64,000 nucleotides of DNA, from NCBI RefSeq assembly GCF_026210795.1, contig NC_089449.1, positions 2,170,001 to 2,234,000 of the forward strand, given 5' to 3'. Each line of letters opens with the position of its first letter. The stretch's first letter is position 1. Source of the DNA: Rhizophagus irregularis. Taxonomy: Eukaryota; Glomeromycota; Glomeromycetes; Glomerales; Glomeraceae. A program made the position numbers and the translations under genes. Under the pieces are notes generated by a model. That model saw only the letters and a list, made by a program, of their open reading frames with translations, was not told the origin of the DNA and made no database searches. Shown in pieces: positions 12,361 through 20,823 of this stretch.

Positions 12361-15300
12361 ATGGAATGGTACGAAACTTGGAGGGTTGATTACGAAAATC
12401 ACAAATTAAGACATGATGAAAATATCGGAAATATAGATATAGATGAATTAAGGGGAGAAAATATAACATGTGAGATATGTTATCCGACAAGAGATACACC
12501 AGAAGTTTTCAAGAAATTTTGGAAAATATTGCAAAAATTTGAATATACGATAAAAGATTATAATGCAGAAACTATAAGAGCGTTACTAAATTTATTAAGT
12601 ATAGATAGTGAAGAAAGAAATAATTATACAAAAGGAAGGACTAGAGATGCATTAGATGTAATAGTCGAATCGATAAGATACTTGAAACAACCAGTATTAA
12701 GAGAGAAAGGATTAAAAATAATAATAATAGTGATCGTGAGGGATTGTATAGAAAATGATAAAGAAGATGAAACAATGGACAGATTGATAGGGAATGAAGA
12801 ATTAATAAGATATGGTTATATTTTGGAAGATTGGGATGTGAATATAAGATTTGGGGAATTTTATGAGTGGTATAAAGAAGCTATAACAGATTTTATAGAA
12901 TGTAAAGATAGCACTATTAGAAGATACAAAAATATATTATATGAAGAAGCTGAATTAAAAGAAGATGAGTCAACAGAAAAGATAGAAGCGTTCAAACAAA
13001 AGATTAAATTAATGTTGCACACGATGCACATAAAAGTTCGTAAACATGGTTGGGGAATTAGCAAAGAAATAGTTGAAAAGGTTTATGATAAGATTAGGGG
13101 GTTTGAACAGGTAAATATGGATGAAACAGATAGTGATGACACACCGAGAAGTTATACTATAACAGAAACAGATGATGGGGAAGAAGAAAATTTACCGATT
13201 AGTAAAAATGAAGAAATGTCAGATGAGGAATCTAATGAATCTAATAATGTTGAAGAAACAGAAACAACAAAGATATTCGAAGAAATAATTAGAATGGATT
13301 TGAAAAGAATGGGATATGATGTAGAAATAACGGAAATTGAAAGAATAAGAAAATTTGGAGTAACCGCAAAGATAATAACAACATATGAATTTATGAAGAA
13401 ATATTTAACAATATGGAATCTTGAAGATGAAGAATTAGATGGACAAATATTACAATGGAGAGTTGAAAACACAAAAGAATGTGAAAGATGTGAAATTGAA
13501 AGATTAAAGAAAGAATTCAAAATTGGAAAAGAAACTTGCATAGAATGTGAAAAAGATATTGAAAAAGAAAATCCAATAAATGATGAAGATGAAGTGGAAG
13601 AGGATATAAAAGGACCCGAAATTGGCTCAAGTAAAAAATCAAAAAGCAAAAAGGAAAACAAAGAATTGAAGAAAACACCTATAATACCAATAATACCAGT
13701 ACCACCAATAAAACCAAAGATAACAATGGCAGCATCAAGAGATGAACTCAGAGCGGATCTAAGAGCACTAATGAATACTATGTATAATCATGATATTGGG
13801 GCAGATTGGAACAATTTAGCATTACCACCAGTAACATTGACAGGATTACAAGGAGAAGTTCAAGCGAATACTAATGCAATAGGAAATTTAAACGCAAATA
13901 GGGGAGCTATTGTGGAAATACCAGTATTTTATGGTACCAGTGGAGAAGATCCAGAAGAATGGGCAGATAAATTTGAGGAGACATTTACAGCGAATGGTTT
14001 AGGGAATGATGACGCGCAGAGATTTAGATTAGCAAAAGCGAAATTAATGGGAGGAGCAGCAGATTGGTTAAAGACTGAAGGAGTAAATATTGTCGATTGG
14101 AATGTTAATGGAGATCATAATTTAAGATTAAGAGTAAGAATAATTGGAAAGTATGCAAGTGATGAAATTAAAGATAGATGGCTAGAACAATTAGAAAAGA
14201 TTAGACAGGGAGACGAGAATGTAACTCAATACCTTACGAGATTTAAGTATATGTTAAAGAGAGCGGGAGGTGATGCAGCAGTAGCAGCAAATCAGCAAAA
14301 GAGAATTTTTATTAGAGGATTAAAACCGGACTTTACTAAAGACGTAGTAATGGGAAATCCAGCAGATCTAAATGCAACATTTCAGATAGCAAAAAACGTA
14401 GAAAGAGGTTTAGAAGCATTAACAGATAAAGTACAACCAAAAGGAATTAATGATGAACAAAGAAGACAAGAACCTATTGTTCAAGGGAATGTAAGGAATA
14501 ATAAAGGGGTAAGTGTAGATGAATTAGCAGACAGTTTCGCGAAGTTACAAATTAAGATGTTAGAAGATGAGAATGAAAGATTAAGAAATTTAGCGAGTCA
14601 GAGCTATAGGCGATTGCCACAAAGAAACCAACCAATGCAAAGAAACCAACCAATGCAAAGAAGTCAACCAATTCAAAGAAATCAGTCATTCCAAAAAAGG
14701 GTACCGACATGCTATACATGTGGTAGAGTTGGTCATTATTCAGGAGAGTGTCCAGAGAAAAGAAGGAATGCGAGAATAAATGTGATGGACGAATATGATG
14801 ATCAAGAAGAATATGATTATGATGGATATGAATATGGGGAACCACAATACGGTGAAATGTATTATACACAAGGTTATTACGATGATTATGAAGATAGGGA
14901 ATTAAATTACCATAATGAATTATACGCAAAAGATAACGCAGTAAAAACAAGAAGACAAACAAGAAGGTCGAATCCAATAATGGGATATAAAAATAATGGT
15001 GAAGAAGGAAATTTACAAGAAGAATTAAGAGAAGCGGGAAATAGAATGGATGATAGAGAAATACCAAGTGGAACAACAACACCAAGATATACGCCTGAAA
15101 GGATAGAACAAAATAATGTATACAAAGATAGTCAAAATTGGGATAGTCCAATAGGACCAGAAGATTATAATTATGGTCGGCGACCCATGACAAAAGATGG
15201 AAGATTTTATAAACCAATGTTCACAAAGGAAGGCAAAGCATTTTACCCTGGAATGCGGCAAGATGAATTTGGAAATTGGGTTAGAACAAAGCCATCAGGG

Positions 15301-15486
15301 ACAGGAAAGCCCAGAGAATATGGACTGAGATTAACTGATGGAATACCACCTTACGATATTGTGGAAGACGTGAAAAATTGTAGAGCGAATATAACAATTG
15401 GACAAATGATAAATGAGAATACTAAGTATCATAAACAATTGAGAGAAGGAACATATAGACCAAGAAGCATAAATGAGAAAAATTGA
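12361..15486 (+). CDS. gag: Gypsy Gag with long N-terminal extension
   Basis: 1041 residues. Residues 518-690 are a typical retrotransposon Gag capsid segment (VFYGTSGEDPEEWADKF ... TQYLTRFKYM ... RIFIRGLKPDF). A CX2CX4HX4C zinc knuckle starts at Cys784 (CYTCGRVGHYSGEC), following Q/R-rich repeats of NQPMQR. Residues 1-455 are an added acidic, helical-looking region of unknown type, with a CX2C-x15-CX2C motif at 374-396 and a Pro/Ile linker (TPIIPIIPVPP) just before an internal Met at 456 that could be the original Gag start. The C-terminal 240 residues are rich in Tyr, Asp and Arg. The frame is intact. The stop is TGA in the context TGA-CTA, with protease in the same frame. Gag assembles the cytoplasmic particle and binds element RNA; the role of the extension is unknown. 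Confidence 0.9.
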   Translation: MEWYETWRVDYENHKLRHDENIGNIDIDELRGENITCEICYPTRDTPEVFKKFWKILQKFEYTIKDYNAETIRALLNLLSIDSEERNNYTKGRTRDALDVIVESIRYLKQPVLREKGLKIIIIVIVRDCIENDKEDETMDRLIGNEELIRYGYILEDWDVNIRFGEFYEWYKEAITDFIECKDSTIRRYKNILYEEAELKEDESTEKIEAFKQKIKLMLHTMHIKVRKHGWGISKEIVEKVYDKIRGFEQVNMDETDSDDTPRSYTITETDDGEEENLPISKNEEMSDEESNESNNVEETETTKIFEEIIRMDLKRMGYDVEITEIERIRKFGVTAKIITTYEFMKKYLTIWNLEDEELDGQILQWRVENTKECERCEIERLKKEFKIGKETCIECEKDIEKENPINDEDEVEEDIKGPEIGSSKKSKSKKENKELKKTPIIPIIPVPPIKPKITMAASRDELRADLRALMNTMYNHDIGADWNNLALPPVTLTGLQGEVQANTNAIGNLNANRGAIVEIPVFYGTSGEDPEEWADKFEETFTANGLGNDDAQRFRLAKAKLMGGAADWLKTEGVNIVDWNVNGDHNLRLRVRIIGKYASDEIKDRWLEQLEKIRQGDENVTQYLTRFKYMLKRAGGDAAVAANQQKRIFIRGLKPDFTKDVVMGNPADLNATFQIAKNVERGLEALTDKVQPKGINDEQRRQEPIVQGNVRNNKGVSVDELADSFAKLQIKMLEDENERLRNLASQSYRRLPQRNQPMQRNQPMQRSQPIQRNQSFQKRVPTCYTCGRVGHYSGECPEKRRNARINVMDEYDDQEEYDYDGYEYGEPQYGEMYYTQGYYDDYEDRELNYHNELYAKDNAVKTRRQTRRSNPIMGYKNNGEEGNLQEELREAGNRMDDREIPSGTTTPRYTPERIEQNNVYKDSQNWDSPIGPEDYNYGRRPMTKDGRFYKPMFTKEGKAFYPGMRQDEFGNWVRTKPSGTGKPREYGLRLTDGIPPYDIVEDVKNCRANITIGQMINENTKYHKQLREGTYRPRSINEKN

Positions 15487-15489
15487 CTA
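15484..15489 (+). promoter_or_regulatory. Candidate stop-codon readthrough signal between gag and protease
   Basis: The gag stop is TGA followed directly by CTA. The same frame continues open (CTA CAC TCG GTG GGA ACT ATG) into protease. UGA-CUA is an established leaky stop context in viral and some cellular mRNAs. Readthrough here is inferred, not shown. Confidence 0.5.
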
Positions 15490-15504
15490 CACTCGGTGGG
15501 AACT

Positions 15505-15999
15505 ATGAAAAATGAAGAGAAAAGAACTACAGCAATGAGAACAGAATTAGAAGTTGAAGATCAATTAGTGAATGTAATAATAGATACTGGAGCAGCAGTA
15601 AGTGTGATAACAGACAAATTAAGGAGGAGATTGAATATACCTATATTTGGAAAAAGTAAATTTAGATGTACAATAGCAAATGGGCAAAAGATAGCAGCGT
15701 TAGGAAAGGCAAATATAACTTTGAGATACAAAGATGAATTGGAAATACTAAAAGAAGTTGAGGTAATCGATTCAGAAGAAGAGGATCTAATTTTGGGAAA
15801 TGATATATGGAAGCTGTATAATGCAAAAATAAATTTTGAAGATCATACCTTAAGAATAGAAGAACAAGGAGAAATAATAACGATTCCAGTAGGATATGAA
15901 AGAGAAGCAATATGTGAAAGTGAGGAGAGCGAGGATGACGAAGAATATGAAAGCAACGATGAAGGAGAGGTATTCAAAATGCACCAGAATTTTAAATAG
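15505..15999 (+). CDS. Retropepsin-type aspartic protease
   Basis: The protein carries the active-site motif IIDTGAAVSVI about 25 residues after the ATG at 15505 and the distal flap/helix motif LILGNDIW. Together these define a retropepsin that acts as a dimer to process Gag and Pol. The frame is the same as gag and open back to the gag TGA at 15484, so it is either made by readthrough or started at this ATG. The C-terminal tail is very acidic (ESEESEDDEEYESNDEGE). The protease stop (15997-15999) overlaps by a few bases the open frame of the RT ORF, which lies in the -1 frame. Family assignment is firm; the mode of expression is inferred. Confidence 0.85.
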   Translation: MKNEEKRTTAMRTELEVEDQLVNVIIDTGAAVSVITDKLRRRLNIPIFGKSKFRCTIANGQKIAALGKANITLRYKDELEILKEVEVIDSEEEDLILGNDIWKLYNAKINFEDHTLRIEEQGEIITIPVGYEREAICESEESEDDEEYESNDEGEVFKMHQNFK

Positions 16000-16034
16000 A
16001 AAGTCTTGGCTCTGAAGAGAGAGAGACGGAAAAG

Positions 16035-18116
16035 ATGCTCGAACCAAGTGGAAAATTTATGCAAAAACTAAGTATAGGGAAAGTAGAAGAACCAATTTGG
16101 GAAAATATGGTAAAATTACTATTAGAATACCAGGATATTTTAGAATATGATGAGGAAATAGAAGGAAGAACAAAAGCAGCGCAACATGAAATAAAGATAA
16201 AAGAGGGGGTAGAACCAATAAAGCAAAGAAGATACAAAGAAACAGATGAAAAAGCAAAATTTATAAGCGAAGAAGTGGATAAATTGTTAAAACAAGGAAG
16301 GATAAGGAAATCAAAAAGTCCATGGAGTTCACCGGTTACGTTAGCAGGAAAGAAAACGGGAAAATATAGATTCTGTATTGATTACAGAAAGCTAAACAAG
16401 ATAACTATAATGGATAGTTTTCCTTTACCAAGAATGGATGAATTGTTAGACAAATACAGAAAAGCAAAATGGTTTTCAAGTATAGATTTAGCGGCAGGAT
16501 TTAATCAAGTAGAAATGAAAGAAGAAGACAAAGAAAAAACAGCATTTGTATGTTCAAAGGGATTATTTGAGTATAATGTAATGCCATTCGGTTTAACGAA
16601 TGCACCAGCAACATTTCAAAGATTAATGGATGAAATATTAGAAGAATACATAAACGATTTTGTAGTAGTATATATTGACGATATTATGATATATTCAGAA
16701 AATTTAAAAGACCATATGGAACATGTGGAAAAAGTATTAAAGAAGTTACAGGAGAATAATTTAATAATAAAACTAAAGAAATGTAGATTTTTGGAAAGAA
16801 ATATAGAATTTTTAGGACATATAGTAGGAAATGATGGATTAAGGCCAGACGATAAAAAGATAGAAAAGATAAAAGAAATGAAGGCACCAACAACAGTGAA
16901 AGAAGTAAGATCATTTTTGGGACTTTGTTCATATTACAGAAAATTTGTGAAGAATTTTTCAAAGATAGCAAGACCAATAAGTGATTTGAGAAAGAAGGGA
17001 ATACCTTTCATTTGGGGAAGAGAACAACAAGAAGCGTTTGAAAAATTGAAAGAAAAGTTAATACAATATCCAATATTGCGACATCCAGATTGGAAGAAAG
17101 AATTTTTATTAATAACAGATGCATCAGGAAAAGGATTAGGTGCAGTATTAAGTCAAAAAGATGAAAAAGGAAAAGAAGTAGTAATAGCATATGCAAGTAG
17201 AAGTTTATTACCAGCAGAAGAAAATTATCCGATAACAGAATTGGAATGTTTAGGAATAGTTTGGGGAATTCAACACTTTCATAAATATTTAATCGATAGA
17301 AAATTTAAAGTAATAACAGATCACAGTGCATTAAAAGGATTAATGAATGCAAAGATACCAAAAGGAAAAAGAGCAAGATGGGTGATGGAATTACAGCAGT
17401 ATAATTTTGAAGTAATACATAGGTCGGGAAAAGAAAATACGAATGCTGACGCATTAAGTAGGTTATTAAAGATAGTAGAGGATCAACCAGAAATAGTAAT
17501 AATTGATGGAGTAGACGGATTAGGAAAAACAAGTATAGTACAAAATTTAATTAAAGAATGGGAAAAACAAGGATTAAAAGTAAGATTCAATACTTATAAA
17601 AGAAGAAGAAAAGATAAAGATGAATTTTATGAATCAAAGATGGAGACGGAATGGAAATTTAGAAAAGAAGTAGTGGAACAAATAAATAGAAGAATGTTAG
17701 AATATGACGAAGATACAGATATAATAATTTTAGACAAATCACCATATTGTGAATATTATTATCAAAAGACGAAAAGTTTTGACAGAGGATTAATTACTCC
17801 ATATGGAAATCATGAGATGGAGAAAGAAATATTCAGATTGAAAGATACAATAGATAAATCAATAGTGATATTTTTAGAAAAAGATGGCGATGTATGTTGG
17901 AAAAATTACATTGGAAGAGAGACAAAGAAAACGGAAAAATCATCATACCCAACATTAAAGAAGGATGAATATTTGGACATGGTTAAAATGTTTGAAGAAA
18001 ATCAGAGTGTGTACAAAGATACTAAAAGATACAGTCGAGTAAAAGTTAAAAATGACAATAGTAGTTGGAGAAAAGTATTTAAAGAGGTGGAGAAATGGAG
18101 AAGAGCACAGAACTAA
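16035..18116 (+). CDS. Reverse transcriptase-RNase H fused to a thymidylate-kinase-like domain
   Basis: 693 residues. Residues about 50-330 are Ty3/gypsy RT: SIDLAAGFNQVEM, VMPFGLTNAPATFQ, and the catalytic YIDD at 213-216. RNase H follows with ITDASGKGLGAVLS, TELEC and ITDHSAL, ending in the usual NADALSRL near residue 477. Fused directly after it, residues about 484-693 form a P-loop kinase. It has a Walker A GVDGLGKTS at 492-500 preceded by a hydrophobic strand, ILDKSPYCEYYYQ at 565-577 (matching the DR-x-x-S-x-x-AYQ motif of dTMP kinases and deoxynucleoside kinases, with Lys for Arg), and a strand SIVIFLEKDGD before a lid-like ETKKTEKSSY segment. Known: such enzymes phosphorylate deoxynucleosides or their monophosphates. 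Inferred: it supplies dNTP precursors in the particle. Codon use matches the rest of pol and there is no lesion. Confidence 0.88.
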   Translation: MLEPSGKFMQKLSIGKVEEPIWENMVKLLLEYQDILEYDEEIEGRTKAAQHEIKIKEGVEPIKQRRYKETDEKAKFISEEVDKLLKQGRIRKSKSPWSSPVTLAGKKTGKYRFCIDYRKLNKITIMDSFPLPRMDELLDKYRKAKWFSSIDLAAGFNQVEMKEEDKEKTAFVCSKGLFEYNVMPFGLTNAPATFQRLMDEILEEYINDFVVVYIDDIMIYSENLKDHMEHVEKVLKKLQENNLIIKLKKCRFLERNIEFLGHIVGNDGLRPDDKKIEKIKEMKAPTTVKEVRSFLGLCSYYRKFVKNFSKIARPISDLRKKGIPFIWGREQQEAFEKLKEKLIQYPILRHPDWKKEFLLITDASGKGLGAVLSQKDEKGKEVVIAYASRSLLPAEENYPITELECLGIVWGIQHFHKYLIDRKFKVITDHSALKGLMNAKIPKGKRARWVMELQQYNFEVIHRSGKENTNADALSRLLKIVEDQPEIVIIDGVDGLGKTSIVQNLIKEWEKQGLKVRFNTYKRRRKDKDEFYESKMETEWKFRKEVVEQINRRMLEYDEDTDIIILDKSPYCEYYYQKTKSFDRGLITPYGNHEMEKEIFRLKDTIDKSIVIFLEKDGDVCWKNYIGRETKKTEKSSYPTLKKDEYLDMVKMFEENQSVYKDTKRYSRVKVKNDNSSWRKVFKEVEKWRRAQN

Positions 18117-18176
18117 AAATACAGAACACATAACGAAAATAACAAATTTAGAAGTGAAATCAATTAAAGAGGTATT

Positions 18177-19402
18177 ATGGAAGAAAATAATTATAAGAAA
18201 ATAATTGACAATATCGAAAAGGAGAATAAATATGAATTGAAAGAAGGAATTCTATATAGAGTAAAAGGACAAAACAAATTTAGAGTAATCAGGGATTATG
18301 AATACGAAGGATTGATGTACATGATGCATGATAACGAATTATCAGGACATTTTGGAGTAGAAGCGACATTAGATAGAATAAAAGAAAATTATTGGTGGAA
18401 AAATATGAAAGAAGATGTAGAAGAATATGTAAAAACGTGTTGGAATTGTCAAATGAGAGGAAAACCAAGAGGAAAGAACGAATTAATGCCAATAAAGATA
18501 AATGAACCATTCGAGATGATTGGAATAGATATAGTTGGACCATTAAAAGAGACAGAAAAGGGAAATAAGTATATTGTAGTAGCAATGGATTATTTTACAA
18601 AATGGCCGAGGCCGCACCACTAAAAGAAGCTACAGCAAAAGAAGTGGTAGAATTTATTTGGAGAGACATAATTTGTAGACATGGATGTCCAAAGAAAATA
18701 ATTAGCGATAGAGGGACTCACTTTAACAATAAAATGATGGAAGAATTAGTAGAAAGATGTGGGATAAATCATAGATTAAGTACACCATATAGGCCACAAA
18801 CAAATGGTTTGGTCGAAAGATTCAATAAAACTTTATGCGAAGGATTAGCCAAATTAGGGGAAGAAAACTGGGATAAACATATACCATCCGTATTATTTGC
18901 ATACAGAACAAAGAAGCAATCGTCAACAAGAATTAAACCTTTTTATGCAACATACGGAAGGAGAGCGAAATTACCATTAGACAAAGATGAAAACAAGATA
19001 ACATTAGCTGATAGAGTAAAAATACTAATTGAGGAGCTACCAGTAATAAGAAGAAAAATGAAAGAGAACGTGGAAGAAGCTCAGGAAAAACAAAAACAAC
19101 AACATGACAAAAGAGGAATTAGGAAACCTAAATTTGAAATAGGAGAAAAAGTATTATTATACGAAGCGTGGAGAGAAAAACAATGGTCTGGAAAATTACA
19201 GAACAAATGGAAAGGACCATATTTAATTCACGAAGAATTTGGAAATGGGGCATATAAACTCAAAGAATTGGATGGAAGAATACTAAAGACTCCGCAAAAT
19301 GGAGAATGGTTAAAGAAATTTTATGATCGAAGGGGATTTACACCAAAAATAGTAATTAAAGGAAAAGAGGTATTCGATAAGACCCGAGTTCGATTCGATT
19401 AA
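18177..19402 (+). pseudogene. Integrase with a single-base frameshift
   Basis: The first part (18177-18623) has the HHCC zinc domain (HDNELSGHFG ... CWNC) and the first catalytic Asp (IGIDIVGPL). The second part, read in another frame from about 18602, has the remaining DDE residues in ISDRGTHFNN and NGLVERFNK and a GPY motif (KWKGPYLI) but no chromodomain. The break lies near 18608 in TGGCCGAGGCC, where one base appears to be missing inside the conserved TKWPEA-type segment. It is the only obvious lesion in the element. The ORF lies in the same frame as RT-kinase, but two in-frame TAA codons (18114-18116 and 18165-18167) separate them. Integrase would insert the cDNA; this copy should not make a full-length enzyme. 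Confidence 0.88.
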
Positions 19403-19464
19403 AATTATTATGGATAAGACACGAGTTCGATTCTATTAGAGTTATTTGTGAGGTCACAAATAGC

Positions 19465-19478
19465 GAAGAGGGGGATAA
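19465..19478 (+). promoter_or_regulatory. Polypurine tract before the 3' LTR
   Basis: GAAGAGGGGGA followed by TAA lies directly before the TG of the 3' LTR at 19479. This is the expected place and composition for the plus-strand DNA primer. Confidence 0.7.
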
Positions 19479-20691
19479 TGTAAACGGTCGAATATCAAGC
19501 ATGAAAAGATGATAAAATTCAACCACCAAATGTAATTTCCAAATATTAAGAACGAACAAATTGATTGTGAATTGGCGTAGATGGATAAATAATTAGCCGA
19601 AAAGGATAAACATTTAAGAAGAGTAATGGGAATCCCATAATTTTTATGAACTCAATATTTTAGTAATATATAAACTAAGCGATATCTATAATGTTGATAA
19701 ACATTTAGGAAGAGTAATGATCTACATAATGTAATATTCATCAAGTAGTTGACAAAGAACCAATAGGATAATTAGAGTCGATCAATTGCGGCTTAGCAAT
19801 CTTTAACAATAAGAACGATTAGAAAGAATAATTATAAGCCACAAAAGATAGATTATAAGCAAAACACATAAAGTGAATTGAAAGAACATATAGAATAATG
19901 TCAGAAAGATTAAAAAAACACACAAAATAATATAAAAGATAATATAAAAAGATAGTATAAAGATGGAACATAAAAGATAACATATTAAAAAGAACATATA
20001 TAAAAAGATAGCATAGCATATTAAAAGATAGCATATTAAACGATAGCATATTAAAAGATAGCGTATTTAAAATATAGATAGTATATTAGAAAGATAGTTC
20101 AAAGATAATATGTAAAAAGAACATAAAAGATAGTATATAGATAGAATAGAAAGTAGTATAAAAATTGTATAAATAGAGAACGGAATTCAAGGTAATTCCA
20201 TAGTTCTCATCCACAGAACTCAATAAAAATATAAGTTAAATTTAATTATTTGTTAATGAAGTATAATATTAATTAAAGGTAATAGGTTCGCCCTAAACTT
20301 TAACTAATGTTCGCTTAATTAATTTTAATTGAATAAAATGGAAATTTAAGATGAATTAAATATACATTTTTGAAAAGAAATAATTCGTAGCGAGAGCTAT
20401 CGAAGTTTGAAATTAAAGGTAAAAGTGGATATAATTTGGGGAAAATTTAGAGAAGTTAAATTTTATTTTATATCATTCGACGTTTTATATTACTAACGCT
20501 ATTTATGTCGTGAACCAAGAATGTTGTTGTATGTTGTTCGTTGATTATGTTGTTTGTTAATTATGACGTTGATTATTTGCTTGTTCGTTTAATTGTTCGT
20601 TAGTTCGATTATTCGTTCGTTCGACCATGGGAATGCCCGTTCGATGTGGCAACTCTGTAAATTGATGACAGAGGGAATTTGGGGGATCTCA
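19479..20691 (+). repeat. Gypsy 3' LTR
   Basis: Same length (1213 bp) and boundaries as the 5' LTR. I see two substitutions on reading the copies side by side: G for A at 20191 and G for A at 20290. This supports recent insertion. Confidence 0.95.
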
Positions 20692-20768
20692 CCATTAACA
20701 TTAAGTTGACCAAATTTAATGAGGGGAGAAGGGTGAGGAGAAAAATTATGCTTTTTGTTGTCCATCAT
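20692..20768 (-). pseudogene. LINE ORF2 first codons, stranded by the gypsy insertion
   Basis: On the minus strand ATGATG at 20768 begins a frame that runs to ...LIKFGQLNVNG at the target-site duplication. It is in phase with the endonuclease frame resuming at 9686 (LCSPVRQQH). This locates the gypsy insertion about 25 codons into ORF2. NVNG near the N terminus is typical of APE-type LINE endonucleases. Confidence 0.75.
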
Positions 20769-20823
20769 TACTACACTATGATAAAGAGCGTAAGTAGTAA
20801 AGGAGTATAAAAGTAATCAATAA

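Larger units (their letters stand above)
9687..20691 (+). mobile_element. Ty3/gypsy LTR retrotransposon with kinase domain, 11,005 bp
   Basis: Two 1213-bp LTRs (TGTAAAC...ATCTCA) enclose gag, protease, RT-RNase H-kinase and integrase in Ty3/gypsy order. CCAT is repeated on both sides (9683-9686 and 20692-20695), giving a 4-bp target duplication, or 5 bp (ACCAT) if the last A is counted. I found only two LTR differences (10399/20191 and 10498/20290), so the insertion is young. It interrupts the endonuclease codons of the LINE ORF2: the LINE frame resumes exactly on the other side. A single-base lesion in integrase makes this copy probably non-autonomous. Confidence 0.95.

Noticed and set aside
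13152-19402. Minus-strand frames of 60-220 codons opposite gag and pol
   Set aside because: Hydrophobic shadow frames produced by the A-rich plus-strand codons of the gypsy element.
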